A stretch of DNA of 64,000 nt from Nisaea sp. (GCF_034670185.1 NZ_JAXMNY010000003.1:434001-498000), one strand, 5' to 3'. Shown: positions 1 to 8,640, numbered from the stretch's first letter. Translations and numbers: made by a program. Notes: a model not told the origin generated them from the sequence alone.

Positions 1-1
1 G

Positions 2-952
2 CATGAGGTGGCGGACAGCATCGCGGGGCTGCGGGCGGAATGGGCGGCGCTGATGGGCGAGCGGCAGCGGGCCGGCCGGGAAGCGGCCCGGGCCCGGGCG
101 ACCCTGGCCTCGCTCCGGGCGGAGCAGGACAAGGTGGCGGCCGTACTGCCGCTGCTGACGGAGCGGGTCGACGGCCAGCGCATCCTCTTTGAAAAACAGC
201 TGACGCAGAAGTCAGTCTATCTGGAGCATGAGCAGGCGCTGCTGGAGACCCGGCATCAGGGCCTGGTGCTGGACAAGCAGATCGAGGAAGCGCAGGCGAC
301 GCTCGCCAGCGCGGAGGCGACGGCGGAGAACCTGCTGCTCGCCTTCGAGGCACAGCGCCAGCGCGCCCTGGCGGAAGCCCGGCAGAAGGCGAATGCGGCT
401 ATGCAGGAACGGATCAAGGCAAGTGACCGGGTCGGCCGCCTGACCCTCGCGGCCCCGGTGGCGGGGGAGGTCACCGGCCTCTCGGTGCATACGCTCGGCG
501 GCTATATCCAGCCCGGCGCGCCGCTGATGCGGATCGTGCCGGACGGGGACCGCCTGACGGTCGAGGCGACGGTGACGAACCGGGATATCGGCTTTATCGA
601 GATCGGCCAGCGGGCGGCGGTGAAGGTTGATGCCTTCAACTACATGCGCTACGGCAGCATCGAGGGAAGGATCGTCAGCCTCAGCGCCGACGCTGTCGTG
701 CCCCAGGACGCGAACAACGCCGCCGGCGCGGCGGGCGCGGCCACAACCGGCCCGCAGGCGGCGCCGCAGATGCTGTCCTACACGGCGCGGATCGAGATCG
801 AACGAGAACATCTGAACGTGGACGGCAGGGACGTGCGCCTGGTGCCGGGCATGTCCGTGACGGCGGACCTGCTGACGGGGGAGAGACGGGTGCTGGAATA
901 TGTACTGCAGCCTGTACTGCGCTATGCGAGTGAAGGGATGCGGGAAAGATGA
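2..952 (+). CDS. HlyD-family type I secretion periplasmic adaptor, 5' end cut by window
   Basis: C-terminal part of a membrane-fusion (adaptor) protein that links an ABC exporter in the inner membrane to an outer-membrane channel. The reading frame is open to the left edge, so the GTG at 8 is an internal codon and not the start. Counting from that codon, residues 1-140 are a long Ala/Glu/Arg-rich helical coiled coil. The half-lipoyl/barrel segment follows (LAAPVAGEV at about 148, GGYIQPGAPLMRIVP at about 164-178). The C-terminal beta domain ends in the family-typical VPGMSVTADLLTGERRVLEY. An Ala/Gly-rich insertion near 236-254 is not typical. The partner ABC exporter should lie to the left, outside the window. 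Family assignment is secure; the secreted substrate is unknown. Confidence 0.9.
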   Translation, partial: HEVADSIAGLRAEWAALMGERQRAGREAARARATLASLRAEQDKVAAVLPLLTERVDGQRILFEKQLTQKSVYLEHEQALLETRHQGLVLDKQIEEAQATLASAEATAENLLLAFEAQRQRALAEARQKANAAMQERIKASDRVGRLTLAAPVAGEVTGLSVHTLGGYIQPGAPLMRIVPDGDRLTVEATVTNRDIGFIEIGQRAAVKVDAFNYMRYGSIEGRIVSLSADAVVPQDANNAAGAAGAATTGPQAAPQMLSYTARIEIEREHLNVDGRDVRLVPGMSVTADLLTGERRVLEYVLQPVLRYASEGMRER

Positions 953-997
953 AATTAATGAACACATTATTCAGTATTTTATAATGGAGGTTTTTTC

Positions 998-1417
998 ATG
1001 TCTCTAGGATTAACAATTTTATTGCACGGTCAAGTAAGATTTCTAGTGTGGATGGTGCATCCAGCATCATGGGTTGGTGTTGTTGTGGCATTTTTTCTTT
1101 TAATTGCAGATTTACGAACTTTATCAATGTGTGTGTTTTTGTTTTGTTTTCTTACATTTGTTTCATCATTATATTTAGTTTTTTATAATAATTTATCGGA
1201 AATAAAATATTCCATAACATATAATATTCTATTCTTTTTGTCGTTCTTGTTTTCATTTATTTATTTAATATCTTTATGTGCTTTGTTTGATTTTGTTTTC
1301 GTAAGTCGTGTATTAATTTTTGTGTTGGTGGTTATGCCTGCGATTTTTTTCTGGATTGGAAAATTGCAGTGTAGAAGCCGGAAGTTACTAGATGAACAAC
1401 GTGATCAGATAATTTGA
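998..1417 (+). CDS. AT-rich hypothetical membrane protein, about four TM helices
   Basis: A 139-residue, very hydrophobic protein with about four membrane-spanning stretches (residues about 22-40, 42-62, 74-97 and 103-122) and a short basic C-terminal tail (RSRKLLDEQR). A good Shine-Dalgarno (ATGGAGG) sits 9 bases before the ATG. It follows the HlyD-type gene by 45 bp on the same strand. Base composition is strikingly AT-rich against GC-rich neighbours, with many TTT, ATT and TTA codons, which points to recent transfer. I do not recognise the family. It may be an accessory of the secretion locus or an unrelated passenger. Confidence 0.6.
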   Translation: MSLGLTILLHGQVRFLVWMVHPASWVGVVVAFFLLIADLRTLSMCVFLFCFLTFVSSLYLVFYNNLSEIKYSITYNILFFLSFLFSFIYLISLCALFDFVFVSRVLIFVLVVMPAIFFWIGKLQCRSRKLLDEQRDQII

Positions 1418-1473
1418 TTTGGGAAGGCCAGAGTAAATGGTTGATAATGTATTAATGCCGTCTACTGGAGTGA

Positions 1474-1641
1474 GAATTAAGGGGACACACACCTTAATTC
1501 AACTAATGTCAGTTGTTGTGGAATTAAGGGGACACACTACTTAATTAGATGCGCCGCCAGATCCACAGAATTAAGGGGACACACCTTAATTCACACCTTG
1601 GGAATTAAGGGGACACACACCTTAATTCACACCTTAATTCC
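1474..1641 (+). repeat. Left REP-like palindrome array beside the RAYT gene
   Basis: Four copies of a 25-28 bp imperfect palindrome (1474-1500, 1521-1547, 1568-1592, 1601-1628) plus a partial copy at 1630-1641. Each begins GAATTAAGGGGACACAC and closes with CTTAATTC, so each can fold on itself. The spacers (20, 20 and 8 bp) are short and irregular, which excludes CRISPR. On this side the GGGGACAC strand is the + strand. The array abuts the 3' end of the transposase gene. Confidence 0.85.
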
Positions 1642-1646
1642 GCATC

Positions 1647-2336
1647 TCATAACAGGTCTGTCGCGTCCGTCTTCGGGCCCGGTTTCCGCTTTCTGAGTCT
1701 TCTGCCGAGCCGCTGTTCCAGATCCTTCAGAAACCCGTCGCTCCCGAGCGGTCGCCCTGTCCGTTCGTGGCGCCGGATCAGATCCGTCAGTTCCGGCGCG
1801 ATGCCGCCATCCAGGAAGCGCCGCCAGTCCCCGATCATGTCCGGCAGGTCTGACGTGAGGATGCGGTCGGCGGCACCTCTTTGCTCCGCTGCATCGAGAC
1901 CGAGATGAGCGCGGGCGCTCGACCAGACCCAGTCTTCCGGCCGGGCCGCGAGCCGGGCGCGCACCGGGTTCAGCTCCACATAGCGCGCCGCCGCGATCAG
2001 ATGCGCGTCGTCGAGCGGGAAGGAGGCGAACCGGCCCTGCCAGAGGTAGCCGCGCCAGCCTTCCCGCAGATTGACCCGGTGTGTGTAGCGCTGGTGTGCT
2101 TCACCCAGAGCTTCTGCCAGACCGCTGGCCGTTTCCGGCGCAAGGACGAGATGGACGTGGTTCGGCATCAGGCAATAGGCCTGGAGCGCAACGCGGGCAC
2201 GGGGCAGCGCCTCGGCCAGGATTTCCAGGTAAGCCGTGTAATCCGCATCGGAAAAGAAAGTGGTCTGTCTCCGGCTGCCCCTCTGCGTCACATGATGGGC
2301 GAGACCGGGCACGACCACGCGCGCCAAACGTGCCAT
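1647..2336 (-). CDS. REP-associated tyrosine transposase (RAYT, Y1/HUH family)
   Basis: A 229-residue single-strand DNA transposase of the IS200/IS605-related TnpA_REP group. The N-terminus has the hallmark MARxARVVxPGLxHHVTQRG. The metal-binding HUH motif is HVH at residues 60-62 (LMPNHVHLVL). The likely catalytic tyrosine is Tyr119 in AARYVELNPVRA. The C-terminal 30 residues are basic (RRLRKRKPGPK), as in proteins that bind REP hairpins. It is intact and lies between two inverted arrays of palindromes that are its probable substrates. In this family the enzymes are domesticated and mobilise or process REP sequences instead of forming a classic IS with terminal ends. Confidence 0.92.
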   Translation of the reverse strand: MARLARVVVPGLAHHVTQRGSRRQTTFFSDADYTAYLEILAEALPRARVALQAYCLMPNHVHLVLAPETASGLAEALGEAHQRYTHRVNLREGWRGYLWQGRFASFPLDDAHLIAAARYVELNPVRARLAARPEDWVWSSARAHLGLDAAEQRGAADRILTSDLPDMIGDWRRFLDGGIAPELTDLIRRHERTGRPLGSDGFLKDLEQRLGRRLRKRKPGPKTDATDLL

Positions 2337-2362
2337 GCCGGTGTCATGGGAGGAGCGGGGAC

Positions 2363-2457
2363 GGAATTAAGGCGTGTGTCCCCTTAATTCTCCCCTTAAT
2401 TCTTTTAATTAAGTCGTGTGTCCCCTTAATTCTCAATTCCGTGTGTCCCCTTAATTC
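2363..2457 (-). repeat. Right REP-like palindrome array, inverted relative to the left array
   Basis: Three copies of the same palindrome (2363-2390, 2405-2432, 2435-2457) just upstream of the transposase start, with a further CCCCTTAATTC remnant at 2392-2402. Here the GTGTCCCC strand is the + strand, so the array is in the opposite orientation to the left one. The first copy differs from the left consensus by G for A in the centre (GGCGTGTG). Confidence 0.85.
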
Positions 2458-2742
2458 TCAATTCTCCTTTGAGAGAGGCCCATCTGAGAAAGTCCGTCGC
2501 CGGGACCGCGTGCGAAGCCTGCGTCGCCTATCAGTAGCGCAAGCCGGCCCAGGATCCGCCGGTTCAGCGGCCCGATCCCTTGGGTTCCCGCATGCGCGGG
2601 AGTGACGATGACGATGGCGGTGGCGGTGGCGGGTCAAAGGTCGAGTGCGGGGGGCTTGAGCGGAAGCCCCGCGCTGATCATATGAGATATGCAGCGACCA
2701 TCGGACACTCATACATCGGCTCGGTTTTTTGACCTGAATCAA
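2458..2742. other. Intergenic spacer with a GC-rich palindrome and triplet repeats
   Basis: I see no convincing gene here; open frames have poor codon use and no Shine-Dalgarno. It holds a second type of palindrome, CCCGCATGCGCGGG near 2587-2600. A short GAC/GAT/GGC triplet run follows (about 2602-2632), resembling dispersed intergenic repeats of proteobacteria. A GGGGCTT...AAGCCCC hairpin lies near 2652-2670. Confidence 0.5.
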
Positions 2743-2757
2743 TGCTGCACTGCACAT
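2743..2757. promoter_or_regulatory. Possible PhaR operator upstream of phaC
   Basis: TGCTGCACTGCACAT is a near-palindrome built from TGCA half-sites (TGC-TGCA-C-TGCA-CA). PhaR, the PHA-responsive repressor of alphaproteobacteria, binds TGC/GCA-rich sites of this type next to pha genes. It lies 130 bp before the preferred phaC start. The match to PhaR is from memory of the motif; the palindrome itself is directly visible. Confidence 0.4.
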
Positions 2758-2872
2758 GTGTCGCTATTGGATCGGACAAGACGGTGAACGCTGGCTGAAC
2801 CAAGCCGGTTTTCTCCACAGTCCGCTTCATGGCGATTGCCTCACTCGTCCCGTGGCGGGCGCGTTTCTCTAA
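2756..2872 (+). CDS. Possible short leader ORF overlapping the upstream phaC start
   Basis: A 38-codon frame beginning MCRYWIGQDG and ending in TAA at 2870-2872. That TAA shares its last base with the upstream in-frame ATG of phaC (TAATG), an arrangement that can couple translation. No clear Shine-Dalgarno precedes it and I recognise no homology, so it may be chance. Confidence 0.2.
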   Translation: MCRYWIGQDGERWLNQAGFLHSPLHGDCLTRPVAGAFL

Positions 2873-2886
2873 TGGAGCTCAGTGCC

Positions 2887-4740
2887 ATGCAGGCCAATAC
2901 CGTAAAGTCACGCACGCGGAAGACCCGTCGGAGCACGGATACCGGCAAGGGTAAGCCCCGGACATTCAGCGCCCCCGCCAGCGCCCCGCTTGTCCCCGAA
3001 TGTGACCGGCCGACACCGGGTCACTATACGGCGCAGGCGATCGACCATGCGTTCAAGGCCAATCTGGCGCGGCTGACCCTCGGTATCTCTCCCGCCGGGC
3101 TTGCGACATCCTATTTCAACTGGTTCTCACATCTCGCGCTGTCCCCGGGCAAGCATATGGAGCTGGTGGAGAAAGCGGCCCGCAAAGCCGCACGGATTAT
3201 GATCCATGCCGGAACGGCCGGGATGAACGCGGAAGCGCCCCCCTGTATCGAACCGCTTCCCCAGGACCGCCGTTTCTCGGGCGAGGCCTGGAAACAGTGG
3301 CCTTTCAACATGATCTCCCAGTCTTTCCTGCTGACCCAGCAATGGTGGCATAATGCCACAACGGAGATCGACGGCCTCTCGAAGGAAGACGAGCATGCGG
3401 TGTCGTTCATGGCCCGGCAGATGCTTGATCGCTATGCACCGTCGAACATGCTCTGGGCCAATCCTGAGGCACTGAAGGCGACGGCTGCGCAGGGCGGCGC
3501 GAACCTGATGCGCGGTGCCATGCATATGGCGGACGACTGGCAGCGCACTATTGCCGGCAAGAAGCCGTCCGGCGCGGATGCCTTCCAGGTCGGGCGGGAT
3601 GTCGGAGTGACGCCGGGCAAGGTTATCTACCGCAATCACCTGATCGAGCTGATCCAGTATGAGCCAACCACGAAGCAGGTCTTCCGGGAGCCGGTTCTGA
3701 TCGTGCCCGCCTGGATCATGAAGTACTACATCCTCGATCTCTCGCCGCATAATTCGCTGGTCAAATACCTTGTCGAACAGGGCCATACGGTTTTCATGAT
3801 CTCCTGGCGCAACCCGACATCGGAAGACCGTGACCTCGGTATGGATGATTACCGCGAACTCGGTGTCATGGATGCCCTGGATGCGGTTTCGGCAATCATC
3901 CCGGACACACAGGTTCATGCCGTCGGGTATTGTCTCGGCGGCACGCTGCTCTCGATCGCGGCAGCGGCCATGGCGAGGGATGGCGACGACCGGCTGAAAT
4001 CCATAAGCACCTTTGCCACCCAGGTGGATTTCACCGAGGCCGGCGAGCTGATGTTGTTCATCCGGGAAAGCGAAGTCGCCTATCTGGAAAACATGATGTG
4101 GGACCAGGGCGTGCTCGATGGCTATCAGATGGCGGGAGCCTTCCAGATGTTGCGCACGAACGATCTGGTCTGGTCACGCATGGTCCACGACTACATGCTG
4201 GGTGAGCGTCAGGAAATGAACGACCTCATGGCCTGGAACGCGGATCTGACACGGATGCCCTACCGGATGCATTCTGAATATCTGCGCAGCCTGTTCCTTG
4301 ACAACGACCTCGCCTCGGGACGGTTCACGGTGGGAGAGCGGCCGATCAATCTGGCGGATATACGTGCACCGATCTTCGCTGTCGGAACAGTGAAGGACCA
4401 TGTCGCGCCCTGGCGGTCGGTACACAAGATCACCTTCCACCCGGCGACGGATGTCACGTTCCTGCTGACAAGCGGCGGCCACAATGCCGGGATCGTCAGC
4501 GAGCCGGGCCACCCGCGCCGGAGCTATCAGGTGGCGACCAAGAAGGCGGGCGAACGCTATATCGATCCGGACACCTGGATGGCGGAGGCCCCTTCGAAAG
4601 ACGGCTCCTGGTGGCCGGAATGGCAGGCCTGGCTGGCTGGTCAATCGACGGAGGACGCCGCGCTGCCGGCAATGGGGGCGCCGGACAAGGGGTACGCGCC
4701 TCTCTGTGACGCGCCGGGTACCTACGTTCTGCAGCAGTAG
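2887..4740 (+). CDS. phaC: Class I poly(3-hydroxyalkanoate) synthase
   Basis: Polymerises 3-hydroxyacyl-CoA into polyhydroxyalkanoate at the granule surface. The 617-residue length fits class I. The lipase-like box GYCLGG carries nucleophile Cys349, and the triad is completed by Asp504 (VKDHVAP) and His532 (GGHNAG). The N-terminal PhaC_N region (about 60-235) contains the typical FxxNW-like and NPE segments. I chose the ATG at 2887 because TGGAG stands 9 bases upstream; an in-frame ATG at 2872 would add five residues, and a TTG at 2836 is unlikely. No phaAB or phasin lies beside it. It converges on the folate gene with only 17 bp between stops. The first 50 residues are Lys/Arg/Pro-rich and probably disordered. 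Confidence 0.95.
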   Translation: MQANTVKSRTRKTRRSTDTGKGKPRTFSAPASAPLVPECDRPTPGHYTAQAIDHAFKANLARLTLGISPAGLATSYFNWFSHLALSPGKHMELVEKAARKAARIMIHAGTAGMNAEAPPCIEPLPQDRRFSGEAWKQWPFNMISQSFLLTQQWWHNATTEIDGLSKEDEHAVSFMARQMLDRYAPSNMLWANPEALKATAAQGGANLMRGAMHMADDWQRTIAGKKPSGADAFQVGRDVGVTPGKVIYRNHLIELIQYEPTTKQVFREPVLIVPAWIMKYYILDLSPHNSLVKYLVEQGHTVFMISWRNPTSEDRDLGMDDYRELGVMDALDAVSAIIPDTQVHAVGYCLGGTLLSIAAAAMARDGDDRLKSISTFATQVDFTEAGELMLFIRESEVAYLENMMWDQGVLDGYQMAGAFQMLRTNDLVWSRMVHDYMLGERQEMNDLMAWNADLTRMPYRMHSEYLRSLFLDNDLASGRFTVGERPINLADIRAPIFAVGTVKDHVAPWRSVHKITFHPATDVTFLLTSGGHNAGIVSEPGHPRRSYQVATKKAGERYIDPDTWMAEAPSKDGSWWPEWQAWLAGQSTEDAALPAMGAPDKGYAPLCDAPGTYVLQQ

Positions 4741-4757
4741 CGGCTGGAGTTCTGTTG

Positions 4758-5417
4758 TCAGGTGGCGACCCGTTCGCGCGGCGCGCCGTCACCCAGCACG
4801 ACAACATCCATGGGAATGTCCCACGGCATCGGGAAGATTGTCGGGATGGTGCATCCGGGGAGGCCGATCCCGATAATGTGCGGGCGGGGAGCGAGGCGGG
4901 CCAGGGTCATGTCGTAATAACCGCCGCCATTGCCAAGCCTGAAGCATTTGTCGTCTACGCTGACCAGGGGAGAGATCACCATGTCGGGTGTGCCGACGGC
5001 GCCATCGGCGGGCACCGGAATGTTCCAGATACCACGGGCCATGCGGGCGCCCGGTTGCCATTCCCTGAACTGCAGGGGCTGTTTCTTCACCACCACCTCC
5101 GGCAGCAGGATTTGCGCCCCCTGGCTATGTGCTTCCTTCATCCAGGGACGCATGTCGGGCTCTCCTAGCATTGGCCAGTAGACCGCGATGCGCCGTCCTT
5201 TCAGCGGCCCCGTAACCTGTTTCAGGTCCCTGATGATCGCTTCCGTGGCCGCGCCGCGCTGCTCCGGTGAGAAGGACTTTCTGACCTCGTACAGCCTTTG
5301 CCGTTCCGCGCGTCGGAACCGAATCACGTCGCGCAGGGTGTCGGGGTCGACGGGGTGACCGTCCACCAGCAAATGACTGAAGCATGGATCCTCTCCGCCG
5401 TCTGTATCGTCGGGCAT
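4758..5417 (-). CDS. 5-formyltetrahydrofolate cyclo-ligase
   Basis: Converts 5-formyl-THF to 5,10-methenyl-THF using ATP, recycling the folate by-product made by GlyA. The family signature GNGGGYYD is at residues 162-169, and the basic N-terminal helix (RFRRAERQRLYEVRK) is typical. The start ATG at 5417 has AAGGA 7 bases upstream; a longer frame to the right lacks support. The protein is 219 residues, slightly long because of an acidic 25-residue N-terminal extension. In many proteobacteria this gene sits with zapA and 6S RNA; zapA is absent here and I cannot see a clear 6S RNA in the 165 bp upstream. Confidence 0.92.
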   Translation of the reverse strand: MPDDTDGGEDPCFSHLLVDGHPVDPDTLRDVIRFRRAERQRLYEVRKSFSPEQRGAATEAIIRDLKQVTGPLKGRRIAVYWPMLGEPDMRPWMKEAHSQGAQILLPEVVVKKQPLQFREWQPGARMARGIWNIPVPADGAVGTPDMVISPLVSVDDKCFRLGNGGGYYDMTLARLAPRPHIIGIGLPGCTIPTIFPMPWDIPMDVVVLGDGAPRERVAT

Positions 5418-5531
5418 CTGACGTTCCTTCTGAAGGTTGGACCTTCTCGGATATTCAACAAAAAGATCCGGGGCTACGCAATGCTGACAAGCGGAATAGG
5501 GGGCGGGATGGCATTTCGGGAACACGTAACT

Positions 5532-5558
5532 CAACTCTTAGCGGTAACGCTGGAGTTG
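5532..5558. other. Hairpin between the hypothetical gene and the folate gene
   Basis: CAACTC, then AGCG-GTAA-CGCT, then GAGTTG form a two-step stem-loop. It lies 25 bp after the stop of the minus-strand hypothetical gene and has no U-tract on either strand. It could be a weak terminator or part of an RNA. Confidence 0.3.
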
Positions 5559-5582
5559 CGTGAGCAAAGGGCACAAAGCAGA

Positions 5583-6038
5583 TCATCGTCCGGCACAAAA
5601 GCTTTCCACGATCTTGCGCGCAATGCTCGGCGTTTCGGCCGAGAGATTATCCGATTTGCCAACCCAATCTAGTGCCTCGTCCAGGCACGGAAATATGCCT
5701 CCCGGGACGCGGAAAACCGTCTCGACGCTCAAATGCGTCATGGTCTCGAAGCGGGATGGCGGCACCACCATAACCATGGCAGTGACCAGCCGGCGCATGT
5801 TCTCGGCAGCGCCGGCTTTGAGCCATTGCTTTGTTGCGCGGGCAACGCCGGGCGCTTGATCGAGGGCGCTGTCGTCGAGATGGACCCGCAGCGGGATAAA
5901 ACACTCGCCACGGGCAAACCAGCCGTCCCATATCGCCAGCATCTGTTCATGCTGCTCCAGGGACTGCGCTCCCTCCAGCATCAGGATGCCGAGCGGCCAG
6001 AGGGAGTCGTCCGATGCGATGCGGGAAGTGATGCTCAC
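5583..6038 (-). CDS. Hypothetical protein downstream of the TonB-receptor remnant
   Basis: A 151-residue soluble-looking protein that I do not recognise. It starts at GTG 6038 with GAGGAA 8 bases upstream, and that Shine-Dalgarno overlaps the receptor stop, so the two genes formed one operon. The sequence is acidic at the N-terminus, with a hydrophobic AMVMVVPPSRF stretch near 88-98 and a C-terminal helix. It shows no signal peptide and no membrane helix. Since its upstream partner has lost its 5' end and promoter, this gene may now be poorly expressed. Confidence 0.6.
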   Translation of the reverse strand: MSITSRIASDDSLWPLGILMLEGAQSLEQHEQMLAIWDGWFARGECFIPLRVHLDDSALDQAPGVARATKQWLKAGAAENMRRLVTAMVMVVPPSRFETMTHLSVETVFRVPGGIFPCLDEALDWVGKSDNLSAETPSIARKIVESFCAGR

Positions 6039-6049
6039 AAACTGGTTCC

Positions 6050-7534
6050 TCAGAACAGGGCGCTGACGCCGAGGCGGAATGTGCGCGGCTGGAGCAGGAC
6101 GGCAGTATCCGCAGCTTCGGTGCTGCCGGGATAGAAGGCGACGGCGGTGTCCGCATCGAAAATGTTCTTCATCTCACCGAATATGCGGATGTTTCCGAAC
6201 GTGTAGCCCATCTCGGCATCCGTCACGATATAGGCGTCGGTTTTGCCACGGGGCCGGTTGTTGATATCCGTGAAGTAGCTGTCCGAATACCGTGCAGCCA
6301 GGCTGGCGTTCCAGCCGTCCTGCTGCCAGGAGACACCGGCGGACCCTGTAAGGTTGGGAGCACTGAATAGGCTGTTCCCTTCGATCCCCGAGCCCGGATA
6401 TTCCTCAACCTCGGTCTTCAACAGGCCGACATTGCCGAACAGGCCGACATTCTCGAGAAGAGCGAACGTCGCGCCCAACTCCGCGCCGTAGGTCACGACC
6501 TGGTCGGCGTTGCGGACCACGAAGGACTCGTCCCGGGTGTCGAGCGGGGTCAGGTCGAAGGGCAGCTGCATGTTGGTATAGCGGGCATAGAACAGGTTCT
6601 GCGTCAGGCCGAGCCGTCCGCCCACCAGGGTCTGTCGTCCGTAGAGCTCGTAATTCCAGACCGTCTCGGAATCATATTCGTAATGCACGACGGGGAAGGG
6701 GTTGGGAGAGTTGAAGGCGATGCCGCCGCCGCCCGCATTGTAGCCCTTTGAAACCAGCACACCGTAATTCTGGTTGTAGGCCGCTTCCCAGTTCACGCCG
6801 ATCCTCGGCAGGAAGGCATCGAAAGTCCGGTCGCTGTCGATGATTGCAACAGTACCGGTCGCGTCGCCACCGCTGCGCCGGTGCTGTTCCTGCTCGTAAC
6901 GGGCGCCGACGGTCAGCTCCCATGCATCCGCGAGCGGAATGATCGTCTCGCCATAGATGGCGTAGGTGTCGACCTTGTCGTCAAAATTCTGCCGGGCGAC
7001 GAACTCGATGAACTCATCCTGACGAGCCTGGTAGAGATGGGTCCCAAGCAGAACTTCGAAACCATTGTCTCCGGAATAGCGAACACGCGGGTCCATGGCC
7101 AATTCGAGCGTGTCGATACGCGCATTCGAGGTGCCCGGCCTGACTGTCCGCGTAAACCGGAAATCCGGGGCGGAGGCGTCCAGTTCCAGCCGCCAGTTCT
7201 CGTCCAGGTCGACCTCGAACTCTCCACCGAGGCTGGTTGTCGAGGGTTTGTGCACCGGTTGTGCCGGGAAGTTCGAAGTCCGGTCGTCGAATGGGCGCGC
7301 GATGATCTCGTCTTGCGGTGCCTTGTAGCTACTGTGCGACGCGGTCAGGAGCAGCGTTGAATCGAGCCCGAGATTTGGGCGGGCAAGCAGCTTGCCGCGC
7401 AGGGAGAGCGCCCTGATTTTCCCCGGATTTTCGGTGCCGGTAAACGGCTCGTAATTCACGGCGGATTCTCCGGCCTGCCAGTCGGCCGAGAAACGTGCGG
7501 CCAGAAAATCCTCGACGATCGGGGTGTTGACCAT
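6050..7534 (-). pseudogene. TonB-dependent receptor, 5'-truncated (signal peptide and plug missing)
   Basis: The 494 visible residues are the beta-barrel part of a siderophore-type TonB receptor. There are repeated amphipathic strands (GARYEQEQHR, WNYELYGRQTLVGGRLGLTQNLFYARY), a penultimate MKNIFD element near the C-terminus and a final strand ending in aromatic Phe (RLGVSALF). The roughly 200 N-terminal residues with signal peptide, TonB box and plug are absent. The frame begins at an ATG inside conserved barrel sequence (MVNTPIVEDF), exactly where a divergent MFS gene also loses its start. I therefore call it a remnant left by a deletion, not a functional gene. Iron-siderophore uptake is the probable ancestral role. 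Confidence 0.75.
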
Positions 7535-7537
7535 GCC

Positions 7538-8611
7538 GGAGATGCGGCGCTTGTCTATGCAGCGCAGTGGCTGGTGCCGCTCTTCCTGGCTCCAGCTACA
7601 AGCTGGCTGTTCAATTACAACTCGCCGCGTCTGGTATTAATTGCGTGCGAGCTCGGGGGCGTTCTGCTGGTGTGCCTGATCGGATCAATTGAGATCACGG
7701 GCATTACCGCAATATTTCCACTTCTGGTGGTCCGTGGGCTTATCGATGTCGCAGTAAAGTCTGGGCGTCTTATCGTGCTACGTCTCCAATTTCCGGGGGA
7801 GCGGCTCAAGCAAGCCCTTTCGATAAACTCGACATCTTTTGTGATTGGACTGGCTGTGGCGGGGTTGATGGCCTCAGCCATCGTTCACAGGCTTGACCTG
7901 TGGTCTGTGGCTTTGATTTCGTCCGGGTGTTTTGCCTTAGCAGCGGTTGCCTATGCCTCACTGAACTTGTCTGCCGCGAGCAAGGAGATGGCGGTCGGAG
8001 AAGTTCGGCCATCATGGTGGAGACAGCTATCCGTCCTAAGGGTTGACCACTTGCTACGCCGCCGGTTCATGCTGTTCTGTCTACTGGTAGCAACGATGCA
8101 GGGTTACCACATGGCCGCCCGTACTGTTTTCCCAATACGGGATCTGGGGATGGACGCAAGCGGCCCGGCTTGGCTGCAATCCATCGCGATAGCGGGTGTT
8201 CTGCTCGGGTCTATAATGGTCGCCCTTACCGTCGGGGGAGAGCGTGTTTCGAAGATAAGAGATGAAGTAATTGGGTTGGCAGGATACGCAATGATGCTTG
8301 CAACATGGCTCTTCGCATCACCGATGATCGCGCTTGGTTTCTATTTCGTGTTTATGTGCCTGCATGAGATCGTTTTCGTCAGGCTGAGCGCAGACGTGAT
8401 GGCGGATTGTCCGATGGAGGCCGTTCCTGCTGTATCTGTCGCCATGACCAGCGGCTCCCTCGGCGGCATGACGCTTTTCACTATCCTCGCTGGATGGGGC
8501 GCGGATTTCGCCGGGATGGCTAATGTCTGCCTCGCTATTTCCGGTATGGGCGGGCTTTTGTTGATGGCAAGTTTAATGGTTCCGGTGCCGCGCTCCGAAG
8601 GAAGGGCATGA
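7538..8611 (+). pseudogene. MFS exporter (EntS-like), 5'-truncated
   Basis: About 355 residues of a major-facilitator permease lacking the first helix. The recognisable sequence starts at about 7538 in the frame GDAALVYAAQWLVPLFL, which corresponds to the end of helix 1 and helix 2. No ATG, GTG or TTG lies in frame before the internal GTG at 7574, and that codon has no Shine-Dalgarno. Roughly ten further helices and the loop RRxLIVLRLQF follow. Members of this group export siderophores and often sit divergent from their TonB receptor. Codon use and GC are slightly lower than in the neighbours. Loss of the N-terminus at the same junction as the receptor argues for a pseudogene. Confidence 0.7.
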
Positions 8612-8640
8612 GGCATCAGCCCAACGGACCGGCCAGTATG

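Noticed and set aside
1474..1641. CRISPR-like repeated motif
   Set aside because: Units are self-complementary, spacers are 8-20 bp and unequal, no cas genes are near, and a RAYT gene explains the repeats.
2458..2757. His/Arg-rich 99-residue minus-strand reading frame
   Set aside because: It arises from a GC palindrome and triplet repeats; no ribosome-binding site and no plausible protein composition.
3127..3918. Long open frames antisense to phaC and other GC-rich genes
   Set aside because: They mirror codon-biased genes on the other strand, lack Shine-Dalgarno sequences and show low-complexity Arg/Pro/His-rich composition.
5418..5582. 6S RNA upstream of 5-formyl-THF cyclo-ligase
   Set aside because: The position and length fit the common arrangement, but I could not form the long closing stem with a central bubble; only one short hairpin is visible.
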